DNA of 64,000 nucleotides from Ipomoea triloba. Taxonomy: Eukaryota; Streptophyta; Magnoliopsida; Solanales; Convolvulaceae. The notes beneath the pieces are model-generated. The model ran no database searches, had not been told where the DNA came from, and worked only from the letters and a program-made list of their open reading frames with translations. The translations under genes and the position numbers were made by a program. Location: positions 22,976,246-23,040,245 of the forward strand of contig NC_044919.1 of assembly GCF_003576645.1 (NCBI RefSeq), read 5' to 3'. This document shows positions 22,830-33,059 of this stretch, one piece after another; position 1 is the stretch's first letter; each line of letters begins with the position of its first letter.

Positions 22830-24655
22830 GAAAGATGTGTTTTTCGGTGAGGTGAAACGGTTTGGATTTGAAAGTTAAAACGAAGAGTCAAGACTCCACG
22901 AGTGTCGGTCTCGAAGGAGGTAATGCGGAAGATTGCTTAGCTCTTATTCAAACAAATGCATAATGGAACATACGAGGTTGTCATGTGCATAGAGTAACAT
23001 TTGTAAATGGAGAGTCTGATCAATTGAAGTAAACAAATGTGAAATAACAATTGTAATAAGCAAGGGAATGAATTATGCTAATTATGGTGCCTCAATGTGT
23101 GACTTTAGAAAGGGAAGATCGATTCAACTATATTGGCTATTCAAGGGTGTGATTTCACAATCTTTTTGCACAAATAGTGTACTAAGTCTTCTCCAGCTTA
23201 GGAATACTTGTTAGGTAACCACCTAGACTTCACACATTCTTACTGTTCGGGTTAGGCACAGGGCGGAGGAAGAGTTTTCTGCATACCCTATGAAGCCTGC
23301 CTGACTGTGAGACCGACTGGTCGAACAGAGACGAAAGTCGGCCATAGTGATCGTTGTCGGGAAAGTTCAAACGACGTCCCACTTCGGCCAACACACAAGA
23401 TGAGACTTTACCACCGTGGAGCGGCTTTTTGCAAAAAGATGAGGGGGAGAAATGACCCGGTCTGGCCCATTCCTCGAAAGATGTTTTTACGGGATCCCTA
23501 TCTACCAAAATTTTTACTTAGGGTTCCGGCGAACGAATAATCATGGAGTCCTCCTCTTTCCGGACAATTAGAAGAGACAGGAGCTTCTTCCCTCGGGTCG
23601 TATGGAAGAAATAGGAAGAAGTGTTATCGAACGATTTGTTAACTGTTCGTATTTCGTTCATTCCATCGGTAGAGGAAGAGATAGGAGGGAGGATCTCTCA
23701 TTAATATAGTTGATGTCGCCGAGGATCAATAAAACTTTGAGACCTCCATAGGATTCTATGATTGCAAAAGCTTTTCCTTAACACTAATCAACAATCATGA
23801 TTAGATAGACCTCAAACTCCCAAGAGATTGGCCAAATCAACTTAGAATCAAATCAAAGCACAATAAAAAAGCAAGAATAGATTTCCAACATAGAATGAAT
23901 CAATTTCCTCAATTAGAATTTAGGATCCACACTAGGCAAACATAACATCACACAATTCAATCCCTAAAGAAAATTAACTACTCATATTCATGAATTCAAA
24001 ATCACAAAAACCTAATTCAAAATAGAGAAATGTAAATTGCAATTGGAAATTAAATTAAAGCTAGATTAAGAGTAGAACTCACCTAGTAAACATGAATTAC
24101 AATCTTCAAATCATCATTGTTCTTCAATCATTCAACACTTGGAACTCTAGATATTTCTCTCTCTAAAGTGCTCCATACTAAGAATGCTAATCTAAGAAAT
24201 GTAAATCTCCAAATGATCCAACTTCCCTTAAAATTTCTAACTAGATCCTTTAAATAGCCTTCCTAAAATTGCCCTTTTTATTTTTTCTCCCGCACCTCCT
24301 GTCCCCGCATGGAGCGCCGGCGTGGATAGGTACTGGAATTGATCCACGCCGGTTGCACGCGTGGAGCCTCGGTGTGGATCGGTATTGGAATTGATCCACG
24401 CCGGTGCCACGCGTAGGGTAGTCTTCCGGCCTGTCCCGGGACTTCTTCTTCGCTCCGAACACTCGTTATGTCCTTATGCTTTGCCCAATGGCTCCCGGGA
24501 CCTGTAAAAACATTATAAAACACCAAAGAGATAGCTTTGCACGAGATCTACGCATTAGAGCATAAAATGCCATAAGTTAGTCACAAAAGGATACTAATCA
24601 CTATCAATTCACCCCAATTTAGACCCTAATTCCTAGTTATCTTGGGTGATTATCA
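22830..24655 (-). mobile_element. Tat/Athila-like LTR or terminal fragment (copy B)
   Basis: The minus-strand start TGATAATCACCC is at 24655. A GGCTATTTAAAGG TATA-like box lies at 24249-24259. Directly upstream of that box, about 24306-24420 has two tandem GC-rich units of roughly 55 bases, each containing GGAATTGATCCACGCCGGT, with flanking inverted GGCGTGGAT/ATCCACGCC. The layout parallels copy A (7160-8488), and the block near 22870-22910 matches A near 7195-7240. The GC-rich stretch 23230-23560 (open frames on both strands) has no known motif. Left boundary uncertain. Confidence 0.4.
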
Positions 24656-25201
24656 CTTAGTTACATAGGTTACTTTCAGCCTTTCTCGCTTCTCACATTC
24701 CTCCAACAACTTCTTTAGTTGTTCTTATGTATTCTTGGCTAGCATCTCCTAATAAGCTTTCAAACCTTTCTGGGCACTAAACCACTCTTGTTGAGCCCTT
24801 AGGTTTATATGCATTGGCCAAGAATATGTTGGAACTTCTAGTAATCCATGTCATTTAGAGAACATAACATACCTGATGCCTTTTCTAAGCTTTTTTCTCT
24901 CATTGCATTATAGGAGGTCTATCATTCATCACCAAAACATCCATACTCAAAGGCTAGGTTAACTAAGTTGACCAAATTAACATCCCTAACATAGAGCATC
25001 TCCAACTCTTTGCACCAAATTCTACACCAAAAGAAATATTCCCAGCATATTCTTACAACAAATTTTTTCATCTCCAACCCATTACACCAAATTCTGCACC
25101 AAAGTTTTTTTCTTCACTAAAATAATTTGTTTTCTCATAAATTAAAACTTTGTATTATAACTTTAAATATTTTAATATAAAATATAATTATAATGCAAAT
25201 A

Positions 25202-26010
25202 TTATTTTATTCCACAATAATATAGCATAGAACATCCATTACATTTAATTTTGAGAATATGCTTAATCAATGCATCATGAATCACATAATGCGCTTCTCT
25301 ATCTTTGATTTGCTGAGAAAGAAAAGCTTGAAATAGAGTACTCTCATCTCTACCTATATCAACCTTAGGAGCTGGTGCTTTTGTCCAGCATTGTATATAT
25401 GCTTGCTCATCATGCTCATCCTCAATAATCATATTGTGCATTATGATGCATGATGACATTATATCATGTAATACATGCTTATCCCAAAAGTGTACTAGTC
25501 CCTTAACTATTGCGATGGTGATTGAAGGACTCTAAATACAAGTTCTACGTCTTTTCCACATGCTTCTTGCATCATTGCAAATAACCTTTTCTTGTTCCCT
25601 GAAGCTAATGAATAGTTTGTACCAAGGTTGACCATTTCTGATATATACCATCAGCTAAATAATACCTTGTATTGTACTATTTTCCTTGAATAACATAATG
25701 AGCAGGAGGTGTCGTAAAATTTGCAATGTTTGCAAACAAATGAGATACCTCCAACACATTAATATCATTATTTGACCTTGGCAAACCAAAACGTGCATGC
25801 CAAATCCACAAATCATCATAATTAGCTACGCCCTCAAGAATAATAGTTGGTTCTTGACTATGCCCAAAATATTGTCCGGACCAAGCTGATGGACAGTTTT
25901 TTCAAGTCTAGTGCATGCAATCTAAACTCCCAAGCATCCCTGGAAAGCCACGGCTCTCACCAATTTCATGTAACCTTGCAACAACATTAGCATCAGGCGC
26001 TCTTAGATAG
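25202..26010 (-). pseudogene. PIF/Harbinger DDE transposase pseudogene
   Basis: Read on the minus strand in shifting frames: GFPGMLGSLDCMH, then KNCPSAWSGQYFGHSQEPTI, ILEGVANYDDLWIWHARFGLPRSNNDINVLE, SHLFANIANFTTPPAHYVI, YLADGIYQKW, and an open 85-codon tail with CIIMHNMIIEDEHDEQAY. These are the signature blocks of the plant PIF/Harbinger transposase (the DDE_4/plant transposon protein family). In an active element it cuts and rejoins DNA at the terminal repeats. Multiple frameshifts and stops separate the blocks, and the N-terminal part upstream of 26010 is missing or beyond recognition, so the gene is dead. Confidence 0.8.
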
Positions 26011-26199
26011 CGTTTTCCAAAGACATCTACAACCGCTCAATATAATCTCTTCAAACTTTAAATTGTAGTAATGAGATCATCATCATCCTCTTGTGAGAAT
26101 TAAGATGGGCGTCGGGGTGAGGATGAAAAGGGTTGTGGGGGATTCATATCTTAGGATTTCTATGGTGAAGGGATCATAGATAAGTTTCTATGTCATGTA

Positions 26200-26240
<41 letters not shown>
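26200..26240. repeat. (TA)n microsatellite
   Basis: About 40 bases of TA dinucleotide immediately left of the hairpin MITE. A second TA run (26470-26499) followed by (TG)n lies immediately right of it. Confidence 0.9.
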
Positions 26241-26243
<3 letters not shown>

Positions 26244-26466
26244 CAGGTTCAGGTGCGGCCGTGCTCTCCCGTGCGGCAGTGCGGTTCACACCACTCAATG
26301 TTACGAAATACACCCCTCAATGTTAAGAAACACACCACACAAATATGCAATGTGGTGTGTTTCTTAACATTGTGGTGTGTTTCATTGTGGTGTGTTTCTT
26401 AACATTGAGTGGTGTATTTCGTAACATTGAGTGGTGTGTGACCGCACGGCCGCACCTGAACCAAAA

Positions 26467-26470
<4 letters not shown>
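26240..26470. mobile_element. Hairpin (foldback) MITE embedded in (TA)n
   Basis: Nearly the whole 230 bases folds on itself. The left arm starts GGTTCAGGTGCGGCCGTG and the right arm ends ACGGCCGCACCTGAACC. The inner arms (ACACCACTCAATGTTACG and AATGTTAAGAAACACACCACA) are also inverted copies. Both sides are TA microsatellite. No coding capacity. A diverged relative is at 3310-3500. It sits inside the Harbinger element, so it is the younger insertion. Confidence 0.75.
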
Positions 26471-26501
<31 letters not shown>

Positions 26502-26520
26502 GTGTGTGTGTGTGTGTGAT

Positions 26521-26943
26521 GGTATACGGGGCATATCTTTCTAACACACAATCTAATATTTAATATGATATCTTTTCCAAATCTCAAAGACAATTGCTTT
26601 CAATCGTTCGATTAGATCACAACCATCTTTGCTCTTAATTGGTATACATATCTTTCCAACACAAAATCCGATATCTGTTATGATACCTTTTCCAAATCCC
26701 AAGGACAATTGCTTTCAACCTTTGGATTAGATCACAACTATCTTAGCCCTTAATTGGTATGCATATCTTTCTAACATACAATCCAATATTTGATATGATA
26801 CCTTTTCCAAATCCCAAAGACAATTACTTTTAATCATTGGATTAGATCACAACCATCTTAGCCCTTAATTGGTATGCATATCTTTCCAACCCACAATTCT
26901 GATATGATATCTTTCCCAAATCTTAAAGATATTTGCTTTCACC
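26521..26943. repeat. 115-bp tandem repeat upstream of Harbinger ORF1
   Basis: Units begin at 26521, 26641, 26756 and 26871, each with GGTATNCATATCTTTCNAAC and containing CCTTTTCCAAAT, CAATTGCTTTCAA and GATTAGATCACAAC. The last unit is partial and ends beside a TATA box at 26944. The array lies in the divergent promoter region between transposase and ORF1. Confidence 0.85.
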
Positions 26944-26953
26944 CTATATAATA
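26944..26953 (+). promoter_or_regulatory. TATA box for Harbinger ORF1
   Basis: CTATATAATA directly follows the 115-bp tandem array and precedes the ORF1 region by about 80 bases. The position fits a Pol II promoter reading rightwards. Inference from motif and spacing only. Confidence 0.45.
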
Positions 26954-27029
26954 GTACACTACCTCTAAATCATAAAACCACAACTCTTTGAATTCTTGCT
27001 CCCTCTCTTAACCATTCAAATAACTCTTT

Positions 27030-27352
27030 GTATTATAAATTCCTCTCCATTCTCTTTGAAAAAATATCTAAGGCACGCACAATCCAAACTGCTTCACACT
27101 CCATTGAAGAAGATCAAGTTCTTTGTCATGTGTATGCTGATATTTCCAACGATAAAGTTAAGGGTAATTATCAATCTGGGGAAGTATTTTGTACTCTTTG
27201 TCATCACATGTTGGTAACAATTGACCATGGAGGTCACTTCATACTCGGATGCAAACTATAACGACAACTGTCTCCAAATTAAGAGGATGTATTGTATAGA
27301 TTGAGAACTTGAACCCAAGTGGTGCATCAAAGCAAGGCATTGTGAGTATTTT

Positions 27353-27385
<33 letters not shown>

Positions 27386-28060
27386 TTGCTTAAATTGTGA
27401 ATACTTTGAACGTTTGTGTTATTTACTTACTTTAATTGTGGTTTATAACAGCTTGATAGAGCAAAAGAACTATTGGAACAAGATGCCAAATATAGGAAAT
27501 GCTTTAAATTTGATCATGTATAGCCTATTTTTAAAGACTTGGAGAAATTTAGAGTTACATCGATTAGAGAACTAAGTATTGCAAGTTGAAAGCGAAATTC
27601 TGACATTGAAGAATCAGAGTCACAAGCTGATAGAGCTTATAAGTCAATAGGTTCATCATCTTTTTGTCTTAATTTAGACGATGATTTCGAAACTCATGGC
27701 TTGAGCAGTGAAAGCCCTACTAGGCATAAGATGGAAAAAAAAAAAGCAAGAATTTGCAGAATGTCATTAATATTTTGAAAAAATCACAGCACATAATGAA
27801 AAGATTGTAAAAATGTTCGAACAAAGTCAAACTCAACTCAAAAAAATTATGAACTTCAAATGATAAAAGCTCAAAATGAAGCAAAGCAAATAGAGGTGAC
27901 GAAACTTCAAGAAGAGAACAAAATCATGAGCATAGATGCAGATTCCATCATAGATCCAATAAGGGGTGAGTGTCCCTGGGTAAGAATTACACTACTACGA
28001 AATCATGCAAAGAGAGCTCGTCAACCATTCGGAGGAGTAGAATCAAGTAGCTAGTTTAAA
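27030..28060 (+). pseudogene. PIF/Harbinger ORF1-type protein pseudogene
   Basis: Two parts. The first (27028-27261) is open, with cysteine/histidine pairs (VLCHVY, then FCTLCHHMLV) and may be a captured or N-terminal segment. After a CA/TA microsatellite, 27440-28060 reads in shifting frames AKELLEQDAKYRKCFKFDHV, ILKDLEKF, then an acidic serine-rich stretch and a Lys/Glu-rich tail. ORF1 proteins of this superfamily are Myb-like DNA-binding partners needed by the transposase, and their C-terminal part has this 'WxxLKDxxKF ... charged tail' pattern. Several stops and frameshifts are present. I am fairly sure of the second part and unsure about the first. Confidence 0.5.
27355..27386. repeat. 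(CA)n(TA)n microsatellite
   Basis: A short compound dinucleotide run interrupting the ORF1 region. Confidence 0.85.
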
Positions 28061-28541
28061 TAATGCTTTGATAATTTGGGATGAAATGGGGTGACATAGG
28101 AGATTATTGTATTTAAGTATGTTTAAAATAATTTTACATGTAATTTGCTTTAACTTTTTAAAATTATGTTTTATGTAGTTTTATTTTTAATTAATTTTTG
28201 TTCAATATTTGTCTTGTTTTAATCGTCTTGACGAGATCTTTCAAATGATATAATTTATTTTTAATAATATAAAATTTATGTTTAAGTATTTAACAAAATA
28301 TACAAATACATTAAAACAAAATAAGGACGTAAAACGAATTAGTAAATAAAAGCAGCGGCAAAGTGGGAAATAAAACAATACACCTAATAAAGTGGCGTAG
28401 GATGAATAGTGCAGCGCCATATATGGACCTGGTCTATTCATCCTACACCATTTTTTTTGTTGGAATGCCGCGTTGATTGAAGCTCTCTTGCGCCATTTCT
28501 TTTTTCCATTTTGACGTTTTGGTGAGTTGATTGGAGATGGT

Positions 28542-29169
28542 CTTATAGTAGTGTTCTAACTATATTTTATATTAACACAACAGAAAAAGAAAAAATTACT
28601 TCTAATGTTTCTTCTTCTTTTTTTCCCATCAAAAAATAATTATTATCTACAATCTTAATAAGAGCCAATAATGTTAGGGTTATAACGGGAAGAAAAAAAT
28701 GTTGGTGTAATTATTTACTTAAACGAATGGTTTATACTATTTTGATTTTAGTAATCTTTTATAATTTTCCTTCTTTACCCTCTATTATATTATTTTGTTC
28801 CCTTAAATAACCCCACATTCCGTTAACTTTTAACTTTAGTAACGGAATATTCCGTTAACTTTAACTTACCCATTAATTTCTATAAGTAAGGTCTTAGGTT
28901 CGAATCTCATCGAGTTGGTATAATTGTTAAACATATACTAAGAATATGTTAGAGTATATTATTGAAAATTAAGTACCCATTCTATTACTCTTATAGGCTT
29001 ATTAAATTAAATAAATTATGCATTTCTTTAATTTAGATGTTTACAATGCCTTTATTAAAAAAAAATATTCATTATTAAAAAATTTTAAAAAGAGATATAA
29101 TTTAATTAGTTCTATTATATTGTCTTTATTTTCTACAATAAAAATTATTCATTATCAAAAAAATTTAAA
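28542..29169. other. AT-rich intergenic, possibly Helitron interior
   Basis: No coding frame. From about 29060 the motif AAAGAGATATAATTTNATT recurs (near 29090, 29170, 29353 and 29430), which gives the SINE insertion its target sequence. GGTTCGAATCTC at 28898 resembles a Pol III B box, but no tRNA fold is present. Confidence 0.35.
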
Positions 29170-29186
29170 AAGAGATATAATTTCAT

Positions 29187-29352
29187 TTTTTTTTTGAATA
29201 CTACTAACTCTATTACAATGCAGTATATGTTCATAACTACTTTCTCAACCTATTGAAGCACAAGAGTACGTATTGCCTCCACTAAGGCTCGAACCCACCA
29301 CTTCCCGTATAAAGGGAAGGGTTTGATGCCACTGGAGTACAAGGTCCTTGGT
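29187..29352 (-). mobile_element. tRNA-derived SINE with 17-bp target duplication
   Basis: Minus-strand insertion of about 166 bp. It begins near ACCAAGGACCTTGTACTCCAGTGG (box-A-like) at 29352, has the B box GGGTTCGAGCC at about 29286-29296, and ends in a 3' A tail (a run of ten T on the plus strand, 29186-29195). The 17 bases AAGAGATATAATTTCAT occur exactly on both sides (29170-29186 and 29353-29369). A Pol III-type promoter, an A tail and a long perfect target duplication define a SINE mobilised by LINE machinery. The family name is not known to me. Confidence 0.85.
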
Positions 29353-29984
29353 AAGAGATATAATTTCATTAGGTATATAGTCTTTATTTTCTACAATAAA
29401 AATTATTCATTATAAATAAATTTTAAAAAGAGATATAATTTCATTACTTATATTGTATTTATTTTCTACAATGCAAAAATTCATTATTTTCAAATTCATT
29501 AATTAATTATATTCACTACATTATTCATTGTTGTTTTGTAATGTTATATAAGTATTTACCAAGTATTCTATTAATAACATAGAAAAAATTAAAAAAAAAA
29601 TTAATTTGAAACAAATCATATTAACTACTTAGGGAGAATTTGTTGACAAAGAAAACATTCAAATAACCCAATAAATTGAAGCGAGAAACTACCCCGTAAT
29701 ATTTTTTGGATTACATCACAGTTGTTCACTTTAAAGGTAAATCGTATTTCTTTATTAATATGATTTAAAACATATAAATTTTTATTACCAAAAGTAGTAT
29801 TTATTTATATTATCATTTTTAGACCAAGTATTTTGACTATAGTTTTTACAAAATTGCAAACATTTATTTTAGTGACAATTATAATCAATCTCACATTCAA
29901 TTATATATGAATGAACATCTCTTATATAATCTTGTATTGATATACTTTGAATTACTTATTTAAAAATAAATATTGGACATTATC

Positions 29985-30014
29985 CTATTCGCGCAACGCG
30001 TGTGAAAAAACTAG
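29985..30014 (+). mobile_element. Possible Helitron 3' terminus
   Basis: A short GC hairpin CGCGCAACGCG (29990-30000) is followed 11 bases later by CTAG and then T, matching the Helitron end rule (hairpin, then CTRR, inserted before T). The matching 5' TC end was not located in the AT-rich DNA to the left, so the length of any element is unknown. Confidence 0.4.
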
Positions 30015-30015
30015 T

Positions 30016-30467
30016 ATTCCTATAATAGTCATTTATATCCCACCAAATAAAAAGAAGCAATCTCGAGTGGTCATATTAAACAAAACGTTTAAAAAAAGGT
30101 TTCTAATAATGACAATAGTTCAACAAGCTAAGCGCAATCACAGGTGAAGCTACATATATTCATGTCTCTAAAACGAATAAATTTCACACGGTTTTATGTT
30201 TCAAATTAGTACATTTGTGTTTGACCTTTCTTAATCTTCTTGTCAAGTAGCTAGCTTACTAGGGTCGCAAGTCGCATTAAAGCTTCTTTAAAAAAAATCC
30301 AGAAAACTTATGCCGACATTAAAAACCAAATAGTCTGAGCAATGGAACAAGAAGAGATTAGGACTTCTCAAATAAATTTAATCAAACGGGCATTGACTAA
30401 GGAACCATTGTGTCCGGTACGTGACCCACCATTATACAACACAATAATCCACATCTTATTCAATCTT
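30016..30467. other. Intergenic, nothing recognised
   Basis: No domain-bearing frame, repeat or RNA gene seen. Confidence 0.4.
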
Positions 30468-30923
30468 ATGTTTGAACCAAATCTTAATCTTTTAGCAGCC
30501 TGCAAAAAGGTATAGGACAATATAATCTGATATCACAATTACTGCAAAAAGGTATAGGACAATATAATCTGATATCACAATTATTGCAAAAAGGTATAGG
30601 ACAATATAATCTGATATCACAATTATTGAAAATTTGTTGTATCTTTTGCATTAAAATGCAAGTTAGAAGTTTATTAAGGTCAAGCTCAGTTTATTATGTT
30701 TGAACCAAATCTTAATCTTTTAGCAGACTGCAAAAAGGTATAGGACAATATAATCTGATATCACAATTACTGCAAAAAGGTATAGGACAATATAATCTGA
30801 TATCACAATTATTGCAAAAAGGTATAGGACAATATAATCTGATATCACAATTATTGAAAATTTGTTGTATCTTTTGCATTAAAATGCAAGTTAGAAGTTT
30901 ATTAAGGTCGAGCTCAGTTTCAA
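30468..30923. repeat. Two-level tandem repeat (228-bp units, each with 42-bp repeats)
   Basis: A 228-base unit is present twice (from about 30468 and 30696; both contain TGTTTGAACCAAATCTTAAT and end near AAGGTCNAGCTCAGTTT). Inside each, a 42-base unit (GCAAAAAGGTATAGGACAAT plus TCTGATATCACAATTA) is repeated three times. Because 42 is divisible by three, a minus-strand open frame shows a 14-residue periodic peptide; this is most likely a by-product. Confidence 0.9.
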
Positions 30924-31301
30924 ATTGAACCTTAAATTTATTGTTAGTAATGTAGAAGTGACACCAATCTGGTTTCGATTCTGAACGAACAATTCGTGAC
31001 TTTAATATATATGAAACTGGAACTAGAACTAAAACCTTGCATGAATTCAACTCTGGTTCCTTGAAAGTTTTTCATTCATTTGTCTTTCAAAATATTCTTA
31101 TGTCTCTCTAGGTATATAATGTAAAAATATAAATGTGCAGTTTAAGAATTAATTTACATTTTGAAGTAAGACCTACCACATTTTTTATGCAATGAATAAA
31201 TATTAAACACTATGCAATCGCAGCAATCCTTTATAAAAGGAATGAAAATTAAAAGAAAATAAAAACAGAAGTAAAATGTTTGATATTTAAGCTCGCCCAA
31301 T

Positions 31302-31335
31302 ATAAATATAAATATAAATATAAATAAATAAATAA

Positions 31336-31375
<40 letters not shown>
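31302..31375. repeat. AT-rich microsatellites
   Basis: ATAAAT repeats (about 31302-31340) pass into a TA dinucleotide run to about 31372. Confidence 0.85.
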
Positions 31376-31902
31376 AGATATTATTTTTTATACTAGGTGT
31401 ATATGAAAAATAAACTTGAACATCGTAAATAAATGTATAATAGATTGTTACCTAGAAAGAGGGGATGTACTAATGAGTTTTTAGTTGGTGTATGTTGAGG
31501 AATTTGTTAATTATGCATGTGCACTTCCACTATATGAGTTGACACATACAATTACGTTTCTATGCAGTAAATGTAAGAGAGTACATATGTTGTGACATTC
31601 GTGTTCACTTCTATAAGAATGTATTGAACCGTATTATTAGGTATGTACATCTCACGTACGGTGAACCTATTCCAACAGTTAACGAAACATTTTTTGGGGA
31701 CACAACGACAACAATCAATATGAAACAATGGTGTTTGATATAGGCGGTTCGTCATGTTTTTCATTTAATGTTCAAACTAATCAGGAAGAAGAACCACATG
31801 TAAGTGCACCAAACCTTTTTATGATTTATTATGCGTTGCTAGGCAACCTTTTGTCTTCTAATTGTGTTGACAAAACAGAGGTTATCATATGCGCTGAAGA
31901 TA
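31376..31902. other. Intergenic, nothing recognised
   Basis: Short frames without domains. Ends at the target site of the element starting at 31908. Confidence 0.4.
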
Positions 31903-31907
31903 ATGAA

Positions 31908-32380
31908 TGATAGATAAATACTACCCGAGTCTACCACGGGTCAACCCCGGAGCGGAAATACGGGCCATCCCGGGCCCACCCGGCTGGGCCGTATTGGGCC
32001 CAAGTCGACCCCTCAGGGTCGACTTGGGTGACCCCGGCCCATGAATCAACCTCTGGGTCATCTTGGGGCTCGGCCACGGCTTCGGGTCCCGGCGTGACGC
32101 GGTCTTCCCGGCACAAGACACGGTCCTTTGCCGTTAGAGTGATTCTCTCCGAGTGGTTGGGCCAGGATTAGTATAAGAACATGCAACATTGTCCTATTGA
32201 GACATCTTCAACTACTTTGTCCTAGCAACATTCTTGTCCTATTACAATCTTGTAATAGCTTTATCCTTTATTCAATATATAAAATACCTCCGAGGTACAC
32301 TTTGATCCGTTACTTGTCATACCCCCTATAATCTTATCGGATTTATTGATTTGGGCTACACGGGTTAATTAAATCCATCA
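31908..32380 (+). repeat. 5' LTR of the Tat-like element
   Basis: Starts TGATAGATAAATAC and ends AAATCCATCA. It contains a GC-rich inverted-repeat stretch (31985-32045, with AAGTCGACCCCTCAGGGTCGACTT-type symmetry), then AACATGCAACATTGTCC and ATTCAATATATAAAATACC. The 3' copy at 36144-36626 is clearly homologous but diverged, with differences concentrated in the GC-rich part. Confidence 0.9.
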
Positions 32381-32399
32381 TTGGTGCTTTCATTGAGAG
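32381..32399 (+). other. Primer-binding site of the Tat-like element
   Basis: TTGGTGCTTTCATTGAGAG directly follows the 5' LTR. It begins with TGG, as expected for pairing with a tRNA CCA end, but differs from the initiator-Met type used by other elements here. This sequence is familiar from Tat/Retand-type gypsy elements; the tRNA is not assigned. Confidence 0.65.
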
Positions 32400-32441
32400 C
32401 TCGACATACAGGCTCGAGCGTGCTATTCCTTTTTCCACTGG

Positions 32442-32760
32442 CTATGGCAAGATCTGGATCCAACTCCAGCAACTCCCACGGTTTGCGTGGTAACCGCACT
32501 CCCTCTCGTGCCGATGAACCGAATGGGATGACGAGTCGTCAAACCCTGCCCGTGAGGTCGGCCAGCGACCTCTGGGACGTAATCAACAATAACCGTCAGG
32601 CCGGGCCGACCCCGCCCCCTCCACCTCCAACCCCGGGCTTCCAAGAGGGGATGGTCGCGCTCTAGCAAGCCACCACCGTGCTGACGCAGATCTTGGATGG
32701 GCTTCAAGGGAGCCTCGTGGCTTTCCCACCCGCCGACCTCGCACCCCCGAGCGTCGTGCA
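32442..32760 (+). pseudogene. gag: gag 5' stub of the Tat-like element
   Basis: Starts with an ATG (MARSGSNSSNSHGLRGNRTP) 43 bases after the primer site. It runs through SASDLWDVINNNRQ and a proline run (near 32615) to GFQEGMVAL, a stop at 32663, then QATTVLTQILDGLQGSLVA in frame. This is the low-complexity N-terminal end of a gypsy gag. The capsid region never appears, and the following sequence is taken over by the end of the antisense gene, so gag is truncated. No function is expected. The first part is open, the second part lies beyond the stop, and the assignment rests on position and style rather than a strong domain. Confidence 0.5.
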
Positions 32761-33059
32761 GACGCGAAGTTCAATTCACCTCGCCCTTGGCAAGGAAGAG
32801 AGGGGACGAGGCCACTCGAGGTCGGCCCGCACAATGCGAAACCCGGCCGACCTGGGCTACCAAGTCTGCTTTCGGACGATTGAGCACACGGGTCCCAATC
32901 TGCGAACTCCTCGATTTCGAACCCACAACGAGGCACCCGCCGCGGAGTCGGCTTCACGAAGGGCCCCGAGCCTTGAGCCCCACGCTCAACCTCACCGGAG
33001 TAAGCCTCGCACATAGAACAATCCGGGGAGACTCGTGGCCGACCCCCGAGCCCAAGGGA

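Larger units (their letters stand above)
24994..28541. mobile_element. PIF/Harbinger element, decayed but complete in layout
   Basis: The terminal inverted repeats are GAGCATCTCCAACTC on the left and, reading inward from the right end, GACCATCTCCAATCAAC. The flanking trinucleotides are ATA (left) and TTA (right), a near match to the 3-bp target duplication of the family. It contains two divergent genes, as known for PIF/Harbinger: a DDE transposase on the minus strand (25202-26010) and an ORF1-type protein on the plus strand (27030-28060). A hairpin MITE and a tandem-repeat array lie between them. Both genes carry stops. Confidence 0.7.

Noticed and set aside
23230..23560. Overlapping 92- and 77-residue frames on opposite strands
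   Set aside because: Fully overlapping frames in a GC-richer part of an LTR-like block with no motif; cannot support either.
28890..28915. Possible tRNA gene (GGTTCGAATCTC)
   Set aside because: Only a B-box-like motif; no acceptor stem, D arm or anticodon arm can be paired around it.
30468..30923. CRISPR-like array
   Set aside because: Direct repeats without unique spacers, in a plant nuclear context.
30712..31050. Periodic cysteine-rich protein
   Set aside because: Forced by 42-base repeats divisible by three; no start context or neighbours to support a gene. Kept only as a low-interest finding.
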